18,596 bases of DNA from Firmicutes bacterium UBA5559 (GTDB taxonomy: Bacteria; Bacillota; Clostridia; Peptostreptococcales; Anaerovoracaceae): the NCBI GenBank assembly GCA_002425705.1, contig DIMT01000024.1, forward strand, positions 17,575 through 36,170. The letters run 5' to 3'. This document shows positions 1 to 7,391 of this stretch, piece after piece (position 1 is the first letter of the stretch; each line of letters opens with the position of its first letter). The notes beneath the pieces are model-generated. The model was given only the letters and a program-made list of their open reading frames with translations. It was not told the origin of the DNA and searched no databases. A program made the position numbers and the translations under genes.

Positions 1-1
1 A

Positions 2-115
2 AAGCCTGTTTACCACGACCGCCATCCGGTACTGCAGGATCACAAACCCTTGATTTCCAGGAAAACAGACAGGAAGGCCCTGGAGGAGATCATCGGATCC
101 TTCATCGAAGGGTAA
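2..115 (+). CDS. C-terminal end of an unidentified protein (partial)
   Basis: An open frame enters from the left edge and runs 37 codons to a TAA at 113-115, ending in ALEEIIGSFIEG. Only the tail is visible, it has no recognisable motif, and I do not assign a function. Its stop overlaps an ATG at 115 and lies 5 bases before the preferred start of the next gene at 121. It therefore probably belongs to the same operon as the acyltransferase-like membrane protein and the adenylate-forming enzyme. Confidence 0.6.
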   Translation, partial: KPVYHDRHPVLQDHKPLISRKTDRKALEEIIGSFIEG

Positions 116-120
116 TGGTA

Positions 121-1350
121 ATGAAAACGTATTTTTACGGACTGGATGTCCTGAGAGGGTTTGGCATATTTACAGTGTTAATCCTTCACTCGGCCTTCTA
201 TTATTTCGATGGCATTTATGAGGTGGATTTCAACGATCCGCCTCTTGTCGTAACAGTCATCGGACTCCTGCTCATGTTTGCCGGCCTATTCGCCATGATC
301 AGCGGATTTGTTCATACCAGGAGTACCTTCCGGAAAAGGGATCAGGGGATTCCATCCGGCAGCATTCTGAAATATGGGATCGTCTACGGACTGATCACCC
401 TGGCCATCGCTTATCTGTATTTTCTCTTCACCGGACCTGGCCTCATCGACTTCAGCACCAGGAGCATGAACAACAGCATCCTGGTCGAACTGATCCGAAA
501 TGGTGATTGGGTTTCCATGAACCGGGAACGGCTTTTTTACATCGACAGCTTGGTGATGATCGGCACCAACATCCTGCTGCTGGCCCTCTTTGCCTTCCTG
601 GTTGGCGATCGGGTGCCCCAGGAAAAGAGAGCCCTGACCTACATTTTGGCGGCCATGGGCTTTATGGCTTTGTCCTTGGCCCGGATTCCCCTGTACGGGG
701 TGTGGCAGGATGCCCTGGAGGCAGGGGACGATGTCCTCTATCTATTGCTGAATCCTTTGGTAGCCAAGAACAACCCCATCCTTCCCTTTTTTGCCTTCGG
801 ACTGATGGGTGGATGGCTGGCAGCCCTGAACGATACAAAAAACTTCCGGCAGACTTGCAGCCGGGCGGTGCCCCTGGCTCTTTTTCTTCTGATTGCCGGC
901 GTTCTCCTCTATGTGAATCTGGAAGATACCATGCTGGAACGGGCCATTGACGGGAAATGGTATTCCATCATGGTGGCCCAGCTGGGGCTCTTCATGCTCC
1001 TGATCTTAGCAGTGCTAAATTGGTTTGATTACAGGGGGAAAAAGAAGAAATCTAGCTTATCCCTTTTCTTTGCCCGGTTCAGCAAAGGGGGACTGACGGC
1101 CTTCTTTCTGGAATCGGTGGTCAGTGCCGTAATTTACCGGGTTGTCACCGCTGTTGTGCCGGGGCTTTCCTTCGGCATCGCCGCCGCCTTGCTCTATGGC
1201 CTTGTTCTGGCCCTTTTTTGGGGCCTGGTACTCCGGCAATGGGAAAAAGCCTATTACCGATTTACGTTGGAATACGGGATTGCCATGCTGATGAATCGGT
1301 TTGGCAGGACCCTGAAACTGGAAAAGCTGCAAGGGACGTTGAGAGAATAG
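121..1350 (+). CDS. Polytopic membrane protein, acyltransferase-like (DUF1624/HGSNAT-like)
   Basis: The product is 409 aa with roughly nine or ten hydrophobic membrane segments. It opens with GLDVLRGFGIFTVLILHSAFYYF. The early Arg-Gly after an aspartate, followed by a membrane helix with His, is typical of the N-terminus of membrane acyltransferases (acyltransferase-3 and DUF1624/heparan-glucosaminide acetyltransferase-like families). Such proteins move acyl groups across the membrane onto sugars or lipids, but the substrate here is unknown. I chose ATG 121 over ATG 115 because GAAGGG at 107-112 is 8 bases from 121 but only 2 from 115. The basic C-terminal tail is probably cytoplasmic. The downstream ligase-like gene starts 26 bases after the stop, so acyl activation followed by acyl transfer is a plausible joint job, by inference only. 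Family assignment is moderate; the membrane topology is clear. Confidence 0.6.
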   Translation: MKTYFYGLDVLRGFGIFTVLILHSAFYYFDGIYEVDFNDPPLVVTVIGLLLMFAGLFAMISGFVHTRSTFRKRDQGIPSGSILKYGIVYGLITLAIAYLYFLFTGPGLIDFSTRSMNNSILVELIRNGDWVSMNRERLFYIDSLVMIGTNILLLALFAFLVGDRVPQEKRALTYILAAMGFMALSLARIPLYGVWQDALEAGDDVLYLLLNPLVAKNNPILPFFAFGLMGGWLAALNDTKNFRQTCSRAVPLALFLLIAGVLLYVNLEDTMLERAIDGKWYSIMVAQLGLFMLLILAVLNWFDYRGKKKKSSLSLFFARFSKGGLTAFFLESVVSAVIYRVVTAVVPGLSFGIAAALLYGLVLALFWGLVLRQWEKAYYRFTLEYGIAMLMNRFGRTLKLEKLQGTLRE

Positions 1351-1376
1351 AACGAAGGGAAGAAAGAGGAAGGGGG

Positions 1377-2720
1377 ATGGCAAGATTGATCGATTATTTC
1401 CGCTTATTGATCCATCAGCGGTTTTATTCTGAGGCCAGAATAAAAAAATACCAGCAAAAGCAATTGAAAAAGCTGGTCGATTTTGCTGTCCGAAAAAGCC
1501 CCTTCTACCGAGATTTATATCAAGGCAACCCCTTCGGCAGCATGGAAGATTTCCGCCGGCTTCCCCTCATCAACAAGCAGATGATGATGGATCATTTATC
1601 TCAGTTGAACACCATCGGAGCGAATAAAGAGGAACTGATCCGATTTGCCCTGGAAGCAGAGGGCAGTAAAGAGATCGGCTATTATCGGGACGAATATGTG
1701 GTGGGAATGTCCAGCGGCACCAGTGGCAGCATGGGCATCTACCTGACTAGCAAGAAATTGACTCGAAAGCTGCCCTTCGTCTTTCTGGCCAGAAGCGGGA
1801 TTCCACTCTCCCTGCTGCCCTACAACATTTTATTCTTTCTCCGGGTCCATTCTCAGGCTTTTGAGGATATCAACTCTCCCTTCATCAAGCTGAAATATAT
1901 GTCCACTATGACAGAAATCCCCCAGGCCATTGATGAGATCAACAGGCGGAGGATCAATATACTGATGGCGCCCCCCAGCTTCCTCCGTCTTCTCTTGCCC
2001 CAGGCTCATGAAATCAAAAAAAAACCGGAGATCATCCTGACTTATGCCGAGGTGCTGACTCCGGAAGAAAAACAGATATTCAAGGACAAGTTCGGATGTC
2101 CGGTCATTGAAATTTACCAGGCCAGTGAAGGTCAGATGGCCAGCACCTGCCACTACGGCAACCTCCACATCAATGAAGACCTGGTGTACATCGAGCTCTA
2201 TGATGAGCAGGGCAGGGAAGTTACGGGCCCTGACCGGATTACAACGAAGATGATCGTGACCAACCTGGTGAACAGGACCCAGCCCTTGATCCGGTATGAG
2301 ATGAACGATCTTGTCCGGCTGGGGGATAAGTGTCCTTGCGGCTCGAATTTCCGGGTAATCAGTCAGATCATCGGCCGGTCCGATGACATCCTCTATTTCT
2401 CCGGCTACAAAGAAGGGGATGGGGAAGCAGAAGGAAATAGGGAAATCATCCACATCTTCCCCGATGTTTTTGCCCGGTGGGTCATTACCCAAAACCCCAA
2501 CATCCGGGAATTCCGGGTGGTCAATAGGAAAGTCAATCAGGTCACGGTGACCATCGATCTTTTCCGGGAAGAGCCGGAGGCCGGGGCAGACCTGAAGGCC
2601 CGCTTGCTGGCGGAGCTATCCGAGTATAAGGTGCCAGCCCCGGAGATTGAAGTTGTCTGTGCCCCCATCAGCCTTCCCACAGACAAGAATAAATATAAGC
2701 GGTTTGTAAGAGAGTTCTGA
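1377..2720 (+). CDS. Phenylacetate-CoA ligase-like adenylate-forming enzyme (PaaK/CoF synthetase-like)
   Basis: The product is 447 aa. Starting at ATG 1377, behind a purine-rich AGGAAGGGG stretch, it begins MARLIDYFRLL. The frame is open upstream to 1218, but that part lies inside the previous gene. Motifs fit the PaaK branch of the ANL superfamily: the phosphate-binding loop SSGTSGS at residues 112-118, YQASEG at about 247-252 (the adenylate-binding A5-type motif), the region NRTQPLIRYEMNDLVRLG, and CPCG at 319-322, a Cys pair common in PaaK-like proteins. The family activates carboxylic acids as acyl-adenylates and often passes them to CoA. The exact acid is not evident, and distant members are called F390 synthetase-like. 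Coupling with the upstream membrane acyltransferase suggests a cell-surface or lipid acylation pathway. The gene converges on the minus-strand flavoprotein with a 34-base gap and no clear terminator. Confidence 0.75.
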   Translation: MARLIDYFRLLIHQRFYSEARIKKYQQKQLKKLVDFAVRKSPFYRDLYQGNPFGSMEDFRRLPLINKQMMMDHLSQLNTIGANKEELIRFALEAEGSKEIGYYRDEYVVGMSSGTSGSMGIYLTSKKLTRKLPFVFLARSGIPLSLLPYNILFFLRVHSQAFEDINSPFIKLKYMSTMTEIPQAIDEINRRRINILMAPPSFLRLLLPQAHEIKKKPEIILTYAEVLTPEEKQIFKDKFGCPVIEIYQASEGQMASTCHYGNLHINEDLVYIELYDEQGREVTGPDRITTKMIVTNLVNRTQPLIRYEMNDLVRLGDKCPCGSNFRVISQIIGRSDDILYFSGYKEGDGEAEGNREIIHIFPDVFARWVITQNPNIREFRVVNRKVNQVTVTIDLFREEPEAGADLKARLLAELSEYKVPAPEIEVVCAPISLPTDKNKYKRFVREF

Positions 2721-2754
2721 GTTTAGGTTGGGTAAGCGTATCGACCTATTCTTA

Positions 2755-3225
2755 TTAGCTGCCCGCTTTACCAGTCATGTGTTCGATGTCGATTTCCACA
2801 ACACAGAAATTGCCCCATTCCCCATGCATGTAAGCTTTACCTTCCTCTGCATATTCCCCCGAATATTTCTTTACAATGGTCATGATTCCCTGCTCAATCT
2901 CCTGGTCATCCGTTAAGATTCTGGCTGTACCAAAGAGTATTACACTGCGATATAAAGTGTTAAATGCTTCCGGCAGGATATGATCCTGGGTAATGACACA
3001 GAAAGAAACCTTAGGATTTTTCCGGATGGATTCCATTTTGTGACTGTTTTCTGAAGTGCTGTGAAAATAAATTTTCCCCTTTTCATAAGCGAAGCTCAGG
3101 GGTACAGCATAAGGATATCCATCATCCCCATCTACCGCAAGGACTCCGTTTTTTGCTTCATGAAGAATCGCCTCGGCGTCTTCCTTGGTTGTCATATTAG
3201 ATTCAAGTCGCATTTTTCTGAACAT
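2755..3225 (-). CDS. Pyridoxamine 5'-phosphate oxidase-fold flavoprotein, NimA-like
   Basis: The product is 156 aa. It begins MFRKMRLESNMTTKEDAEAILHEA, continues with GVLAVDGDDGYPYAVPLSFAYEKGKIYFHS, and has ENSHKMESIRKNPKVSFCV in the middle. This order is characteristic of the NimA/PNPOx-like split-barrel family, small FMN- or heme-binding proteins annotated as nitroimidazole-resistance related; the true substrate is usually unknown. The start at 3225 is set by GGAGG (plus-strand 3232-3236) about 6-7 bases upstream. A longer form from 3252 would lack a ribosome binding site at the right distance. It is the only minus-strand gene in the window. A weak TATATT (plus positions 3289-3294) is a possible -10 for it, without a convincing -35. 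I am confident of the family, not of the role. Confidence 0.8.
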   Translation of the reverse strand: MFRKMRLESNMTTKEDAEAILHEAKNGVLAVDGDDGYPYAVPLSFAYEKGKIYFHSTSENSHKMESIRKNPKVSFCVITQDHILPEAFNTLYRSVILFGTARILTDDQEIEQGIMTIVKKYSGEYAEEGKAYMHGEWGNFCVVEIDIEHMTGKAGS

Positions 3226-3386
3226 AAATTCCCTCCATTTACTAAATAGCAATCAGCCTTTTCCGTTAATTGAAGTTTTCAAGCTAATAATATAGCAGAT
3301 CAGCCCTTTTTTGAAGTACCAGTTTTGATATTTTATTGGATCCTGTAATTTCTAACCCAGGGCAACTTTTTTCCAACTTCTGTTTA

Positions 3387-3395
3387 TGCTATGAT
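3387..3395 (+). promoter_or_regulatory. Extended -10 promoter for the DUF523/DUF1722 gene
   Basis: TGC followed by TATGAT (3390-3395) forms an extended -10 element. No good -35 is present; a T-rich stretch lies at 3367-3372. It would start transcription near 3402, leaving a leader of about 55 bases before the gene at 3457. Confidence 0.5.
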
Positions 3396-3456
3396 AGGGT
3401 TAGTATTTTTCTACTAGGATGGAGCGATGCTCCGGGAGAAAAAGGAGGCAATTGTT

Positions 3457-4422
3457 ATGGCTGACATTCGGGACGATAACAAACCCACCGTCGTCGTAAG
3501 CAGATGTCTGGGATTTTGCCATTGCCGGTACAATGGAGATGTGATTTCGGACGCCTTTGTAGAACAACTGAAGGACCATGTCAACTACATCACCGTCTGC
3601 CCGGAGGTGGAAATCGGTCTTGGGGTACCCCGTAATCCGGTCCGACTGGTTCTGGACAACGGAAATCTGGAACTGTATCAGCCGGCTACCGGGAACATTT
3701 ATACAGAGGAGATGAACCGGTATTCCGCCGAACTTTTTGAGTCTCTTGGTGAAATCCATGGATTTCTGCTAAAAGGCAGGTCTCCCTCCTGTGGCACCAA
3801 GGATGTGAAAATCTATGTTAATAAGGAAAAAGCCGTGGGCTCCGTCAAAGGAGTCGGTCTCTTTGCTTCCAGGGCTATGGAAAGATATCCAAACTTGCCT
3901 ATGGAAGAAGAAGGCCGCCTGACCAACTATGCCATCCGGGAACATTTTCTGACCAAACTATACACTTTTTTCCGATTCGGGAAGGTGAAGGATTCCGGTG
4001 CCATGAAGGAGCTGGTCAAATTCCATGCCGGCCACAAATACCTGCTGCTTTCCTACAACCAGAGCCAGTCCAGGATTTTGGGAAAGATCGTGGCTAATCA
4101 CGAGAAAAAGCACTTCCGGGAAGTGGCCGAGCTCTATGAGCATCATCTGAGCCTGGCCTTTGCCCGCCTTCCCAGCCGAAACAACTACATCAATACCTTT
4201 ATGCACATTTTCGGGTATTTTTCCGATGAAATCACCGCAGGGGAAAAGGCCTTCCTGCTGGACCGGTTCCAGAAATACCGGGAGGACAAGATCCATATCA
4301 GCGTGGTGCTCAATGTGCTGCGGGCTTACGTGATCCGCTTCAACCTGGAATACCTGCTGGATCAGGTCCTTTGGGAGGCCTATCCGGAGGAACTGCTGAA
4401 CATTAAGGACTCGGGGAAATAA
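3457..4422 (+). CDS. DUF523 and DUF1722 domain protein (YbgA-type fusion)
   Basis: The product is 321 aa. The N-terminal half is DUF523: SRCLGFCHCRYNG at about 15-27, with Cys17, Cys21 and Cys23; CPEVEIGLGVPRNPVRL from Cys48; and KGRSPSCG ending around Cys112. The conserved cysteines suggest a metal or Fe-S site, but this is inference. The C-terminal half (about 185-310), containing KYLLLSYNQ and the YINTFMHIFGYF region, matches DUF1722, the partner domain in E. coli YbgA-like proteins. No activity is firmly established for the family. ATG 3457 is preferred over ATG 3427 because AGGAGG (3443-3448) lies 8 bases upstream. The TAA stop at 4420-4422 is completed by the first two bases of repeat copy A, so the gene ends exactly at the repeat junction. 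Confidence 0.88.
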   Translation: MADIRDDNKPTVVVSRCLGFCHCRYNGDVISDAFVEQLKDHVNYITVCPEVEIGLGVPRNPVRLVLDNGNLELYQPATGNIYTEEMNRYSAELFESLGEIHGFLLKGRSPSCGTKDVKIYVNKEKAVGSVKGVGLFASRAMERYPNLPMEEEGRLTNYAIREHFLTKLYTFFRFGKVKDSGAMKELVKFHAGHKYLLLSYNQSQSRILGKIVANHEKKHFREVAELYEHHLSLAFARLPSRNNYINTFMHIFGYFSDEITAGEKAFLLDRFQKYREDKIHISVVLNVLRAYVIRFNLEYLLDQVLWEAYPEELLNIKDSGK

Positions 4423-4494
4423 CCACCTTTATAAGCAGGTCTGTCAACTGGCAGTTTTGCCAACTATCAGAACTGCTAATAAAATTGGTTTGTT
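4421..4494 (+). repeat. Gene-end palindromic repeat, copy A
   Basis: This imperfect inverted repeat has a left arm of about 32 bases from 4421 and a right arm ending at 4494. The left arm carries TTTATAAGCAGGTCTG and the right arm, read in reverse complement, TTTTATTAGCAGTTCTG. Small GGCAGTTTTGCC pairing sits in the middle. It is one of five related copies, all at the 3' ends of plus-strand genes. It is followed 18 bases later by the start of the decayed small membrane-protein gene. Confidence 0.8.
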
Positions 4495-4512
4495 GAGATG
4501 GGAGATGCTGAG

Positions 4513-4793
4513 ATGAATAAGAGATTGATTACTGGTCTGGTGGGTGGTGCGCTGTTGGGACTGATATGTGTAGCATCGGTTTAGCCGTTGGTGCTCCCTG
4601 GAAGGTTGTAAGCCAGGGTAAGGCGATACTGCGAGGAGGGATTTTGGGTCTTGCGGTTTCCTTTGCTTTTTATAGTTCCACAGGTTTTGCCGATCCAATC
4701 AGTTTTGTGGCAGGAATACTCTATGGAGGGATTCTGGATGGTTGGATGAGTCGACAATATAAAAAGCCTGCAAAAAAAGAGGATTTGCCATGA
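4513..4793 (+). pseudogene. Small hydrophobic membrane protein gene, frameshifted and probably internally deleted
   Basis: From ATG 4513 the frame reads MNKRLITGLVGGALLGLICVASV and stops at a TAG after 23 residues. A second frame, open from 4566, continues as IGLAVGAPWKVV... then GGILGLAVSFAFYSSTGFADPISFVAGILYGGILDGWMSRQYKK, ending at 4793. Together they look like the two ends of one small multi-pass membrane protein of unknown function. From memory, intact relatives carry extra residues between the two parts, so I infer a deletion plus frame change near 4560-4580. The second frame has no ribosome binding site of its own. Its stop overlaps the next gene's start (ATGA at 4790-4793), which suggests the downstream frame is the original one and was once translationally coupled to the deacetylase. 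Alternatives are a sequencing error or a real 75-aa protein. Confidence 0.5.
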
Positions 4794-5644
4794 TGAAAAA
4801 ATCGATGTCGATATTGATGTTAACGGGGATTCTCTTGCTGATTCTAGTTGGATGCAATCCTTTTAAAGAAGAAACATCCCCCATTCCAACTCCGCAGCCC
4901 GGGGCAACCGAACCTGCCATTGAAACCCCTACCGGGTCTCCAATCGAACCGACAGAACCTGAGCCTATCATCCCGCCACCATCTCCGCCCCCTCCGCCTC
5001 CAGCCAATCCCCTTCCAAAAGAGGGAATGGTGCAGCTAATATACGGCGGTGTCAGTCAGAATGAGGGAAAGCAGATTGCCCTGACCTTTGATTCCGGCTG
5101 GGAGTATGACCACACCGGTCAACTGCTTCAAGTGTTGGAGGACTACCAGGTGACGGCTACTTTCTTCCTTCGGGCAGGCTGGGTGGAAGATCATCCGGAT
5201 CTTGCTTTGGAAATTGCGGGGAAAGGTCATCAGATAGAGAGCCATTCCATGGCCCACGGCCATATGGGTTCCATGACCCGGGAGCAGATGGAATCGGATT
5301 TGATTAGGGCCAACGAGATCTACCTGCGGGTACTGGGAATCGTCCCCACCATGTTCCGCCCCCCTTACGGGGAATTCAATGATTTGCTGCTCACGGTTCT
5401 AAAGGAACAGGGATACCAATATGCGGTCATGTGGACGGTGGATTCCCACGACTGGGCAGAGACCATGAACGGCAAACAGGTAACGAAGCAATACGTCATT
5501 GACCGGGTGCTGACCCGTGCTACCGACAACGGAATCGTCCTGATGCACGTGGGCGGCCTTATGACTATCGAAGCCCTGCCGGAAATCATTACAGGCCTCC
5601 GGGATGCAGGATACCAGTTGGTGACCGTAAAATCAACTTTATAA
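4790..5644 (+). CDS. Polysaccharide deacetylase lipoprotein (NodB domain)
   Basis: The product is 284 aa. A lipoprotein signal ends in the lipobox LVGC with Cys22, so it is probably anchored outside the membrane. A linker rich in Pro, Thr and Glu follows (about 27-75), including a run of prolines. The NodB catalytic domain has KQIALTFDSG (Asp101), SHSMAH with His152 and His156 as the metal-binding pair, RPPYG at 190-194, WTVDSHDW, and VLMHVGG near the end. It likely removes acetyl groups from peptidoglycan or another surface glycan. Motif 1 is TFDSG instead of TFDDG: the first Asp is kept, but the second, normally a metal ligand, is Ser102. The start overlaps the preceding frame by ATGA. The last codons (TCA ACT TTA TAA) lie inside repeat copy B, which therefore supplies the stop and the terminal STL. 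Confidence 0.88.
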   Translation: MMKKSMSILMLTGILLLILVGCNPFKEETSPIPTPQPGATEPAIETPTGSPIEPTEPEPIIPPPSPPPPPPANPLPKEGMVQLIYGGVSQNEGKQIALTFDSGWEYDHTGQLLQVLEDYQVTATFFLRAGWVEDHPDLALEIAGKGHQIESHSMAHGHMGSMTREQMESDLIRANEIYLRVLGIVPTMFRPPYGEFNDLLLTVLKEQGYQYAVMWTVDSHDWAETMNGKQVTKQYVIDRVLTRATDNGIVLMHVGGLMTIEALPEIITGLRDAGYQLVTVKSTL

Positions 5645-5760
5645 GCAGTTCTGCCAGTTGACAGGTTTTGACACGTAAAAAACGCCACATCCATTAAAAT
5701 GAATGGATTTTGGCGTTTTTTTACGTGTCAACTGGCAGAACTGTTCTTAAAATTGGTTTG
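5630..5760 (+). repeat. Gene-end palindromic repeat, copy B (long form)
   Basis: This is the longest copy, about 130 bases. The outer left arm (5631-5663) has TTTATAAGCAGTTCTGCCAG. The outer right arm (5726-5759) is its near-complement, ending ATTGGTTTG. Nested inside is a second strong palindrome starting TTGACACGT and closing ACGTGTCAA, which contains a terminator hairpin. The sequence TTGACA is doubled on the left side (5658-5673), so the copy looks like the standard element enlarged by an internal hairpin. The left end provides the last codons of the deacetylase. Confidence 0.8.
5677..5722 (+). terminator. Intrinsic terminator, probably bidirectional, inside repeat copy B
   Basis: A run of six A, then ACGCC...CCATT, a short AAAA-centred loop, AATGGAT...GGCGT and a run of seven T. 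The stem is about 14 bp with two mismatches. The A-run before and T-run after allow it to work in both directions. It ends the deacetylase transcript and shields the DUF2680 gene. Confidence 0.75.
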
Positions 5761-5842
5761 TTTTAATCATATTTTGGCCACATTTCCTGTTTATAGTAAG
5801 ACCATAAGCTAAAGGGTCCACGAATTACAGGAGGTATGTAAC

Positions 5843-6265
5843 ATGAAAAAATTATTATTTGCATTAGCAGCGCTGGTAGTGATGGCTTTTCCGGCAGGAG
5901 TGTTTGCAGCAGAACAGACAACGCCGCCGGCAATTGATCGGGCAGCGGTTTGTCCGGCATATGGCTGGGACCAGGAACTTACCGATGAACAACGGGCAGC
6001 CCTGCAGGAATCCTACGAAAGCAGGCAGGAAGTCCGAAAAGAAGCTATCAACAACATGGTAAAAAATGGCCAGATTACCCAGGAAGAGGCTGATCAGGCA
6101 TTGGAGCGAGCGGAGCAACGACAGCAGCTTCGTCAGGAGAATGGCTGCGGACTTGGTGACGGAACCGGCATGATGAATGGTGAAGGAAGAGGATTTGGCC
6201 GTGGCATGATGAAGGGCGGCGGTAATGGCGACGGCAACGGAAATCGATTCCAGAACCAAAATTAA
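5843..6265 (+). CDS. Secreted DUF2680 family protein with Gly/Met/Asn-rich tail
   Basis: The product is 140 aa. A Sec signal peptide (about 1-22, KKLLFALAALVVMAF then VFA) predicts export. The middle (about 45-95) reads ELTDEQRAALQESYESRQEVRKEAINNMVKNGQITQEEADQALE, a helical segment that fits DUF2680 (YckD-like), whose function is unknown. The C-terminal 40 residues are low complexity, rich in Gly, Met, Asn and Arg, with GRGFGRGMMKGGG. The start is fixed by AGGAGG ending about 8 bases upstream of ATG 5843. A possible -10 (TATAGT, 5792-5797) lies upstream without a clear -35. The gene is followed by a strong terminator at 6312-6346, so it is probably transcribed alone. A chaperone-like, surface or metal-binding role can only be guessed from helix-plus-Gly/Met composition. 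Confidence 0.75.
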   Translation: MKKLLFALAALVVMAFPAGVFAAEQTTPPAIDRAAVCPAYGWDQELTDEQRAALQESYESRQEVRKEAINNMVKNGQITQEEADQALERAEQRQQLRQENGCGLGDGTGMMNGEGRGFGRGMMKGGGNGDGNGNRFQNQN

Positions 6266-6311
6266 GGAAAGGAACCCTCAACGCATAATGTCTTCAGTCT
6301 AAAACTCAGAA

Positions 6312-6346
6312 TACTTCCCTGGATGAGAAATCCGGGGAAGTTTTTT
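6312..6346 (+). terminator. Intrinsic terminator after the DUF2680 gene
   Basis: ACTTCCCTGGAT (6313-6324), a five-base loop GAGAA, ATCCGGGGAAGT (6330-6341), then a run of T to 6346. The stem is about 12 bp with one mismatch. Confidence 0.85.
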
Positions 6347-6370
6347 AGTGGAAGTAAAAGACTTGGAGTA

Positions 6371-6379
6371 TGATATAAT
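6371..6379 (+). promoter_or_regulatory. Extended -10 promoter for the ureohydrolase gene
   Basis: TGA followed by a perfect TATAAT (6374-6379) gives an extended -10. No -35 consensus is found 16-18 bases upstream. Transcription would start near 6386, about 30 bases before ATG 6417. Confidence 0.6.
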
Positions 6380-6416
6380 ATATGTAATTATTGCTATACG
6401 TGGAAAGGGGACAAGC

Positions 6417-7343
6417 ATGCTGAAGAAAGATCAATTTGCCAAAGACAAAGGGGCTTGGTGCGGCCTGAACCGACCGGAGCTGTCAGAAAAGGAAGCGGAT
6501 GTGGTGGTGTTCGGAATCCCCTTCGATAAAGGAGTCAGTTACCGGGCAGGAGCTTCGAAGGGCCCTTCTGTATTGCGAGAGAACACCTTTAGCTCCACCC
6601 CCTACACGGAAGAGTTTGAAAGCTTTGAATCCCTTCAAGTGTATGATGCCGGGGATTTCACCGGGGACAACCGGGAAGAAATTTTTGAGGAGATTACCCA
6701 GTATGTGGCGGAATTGGTGAGGAACAACATCTTTTTTACAGCGGTGGGCGGTGACCATTCGGTGACCATCCCCATTGAAGCGGGAATTAACCGGGGGTTG
6801 GAGGAGCCCTTTGGAATCATTCACATTGATGCCCACTTCGATTTGTGTGATACCTTGAACGGAGATCCTCTTTCCCATGGCTCAGTCCAGCGGCGGGCGC
6901 TGGAGCTTTCTAATGTCAAAGGAACGGATCAACTGTGTTTTATTGGAATCCGGTCTATTGAGCCGGATGAATATGCTTTTAAAAAGGAAAACTCAATCCA
7001 GGTATTCAGCGCCAAAACCTGCCACAAGCTGGGAATGGAGAGAGTAGCCTGGGACGTCATCGCCAGAATGAGGAAATTCAATAAAATTTACATCACCCTG
7101 GATATTGACTGCCTGGATCCGGCCTTCGCAGCGGGCACCGGAACGCCTCAGTTCGGAGGTCTCTATAGCCGTCAAGTGCTGGACCTGATGGAAATCCTGT
7201 TAAAAGAATTGAATGTCATCGCATTCGATGTGGTGGAAGTGGCACCGGAGCTGGATCCGTCCCTGACATCCATGTTCGCAGCCCGAAAAATCATCACGGA
7301 AAGCTGGGGCCGTCTGGCTGCCCGGCTTGGAAAACTGGGATAG
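6417..7343 (+). CDS. Agmatinase/arginase-family ureohydrolase
   Basis: The product is 308 aa, the usual length for the family. All manganese-binding signatures are present: GGDHS at 111-115, DAHFD at 138-142, and LDIDCLDP with Asp229, Asp231 and Asp234, followed by GTGTPQFGG. These enzymes hydrolyse a guanidino group to release urea. The prokaryotic agmatinase reaction (agmatine to putrescine and urea) is the most common, but formiminoglutamase or guanidinobutyrase activity cannot be excluded. The start at 6417 is chosen from GGAAAGGGG 6-7 bases upstream; the in-frame ATG at 6348 lies before the promoter -10 and is not credible. It has its own extended -10 promoter. The SOUL gene follows after 48 bases and may be co-transcribed. 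No other polyamine genes are nearby. Confidence 0.9.
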   Translation: MLKKDQFAKDKGAWCGLNRPELSEKEADVVVFGIPFDKGVSYRAGASKGPSVLRENTFSSTPYTEEFESFESLQVYDAGDFTGDNREEIFEEITQYVAELVRNNIFFTAVGGDHSVTIPIEAGINRGLEEPFGIIHIDAHFDLCDTLNGDPLSHGSVQRRALELSNVKGTDQLCFIGIRSIEPDEYAFKKENSIQVFSAKTCHKLGMERVAWDVIARMRKFNKIYITLDIDCLDPAFAAGTGTPQFGGLYSRQVLDLMEILLKELNVIAFDVVEVAPELDPSLTSMFAARKIITESWGRLAARLGKLG

Positions 7344-7391
7344 TATTCCTAAAAATCGATTCGTCCAGTTAGTTTAAAAGGAGGGATGGAT

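Noticed and set aside
1830..2492. 220-codon open frame on the minus strand inside the adenylate-forming enzyme gene
   Set aside because: It is the antisense of a well-supported gene, with no ribosome binding site and no recognisable domain.
2721..2754. Shared terminator between the convergent genes
   Set aside because: Only a weak AGGT/ACCT pairing without a T-run was found in the 34-base gap.
4421..4494. Copy A, C, D or E as ordinary intrinsic terminators
   Set aside because: They can form strong hairpins but lack a clear T-run after the stem; only copy B contains a standard terminator.
6348..6416. Longer N-terminus of the ureohydrolase
   Set aside because: It starts before the promoter -10 and contains no family-like residues; ATG 6417 has a ribosome binding site.
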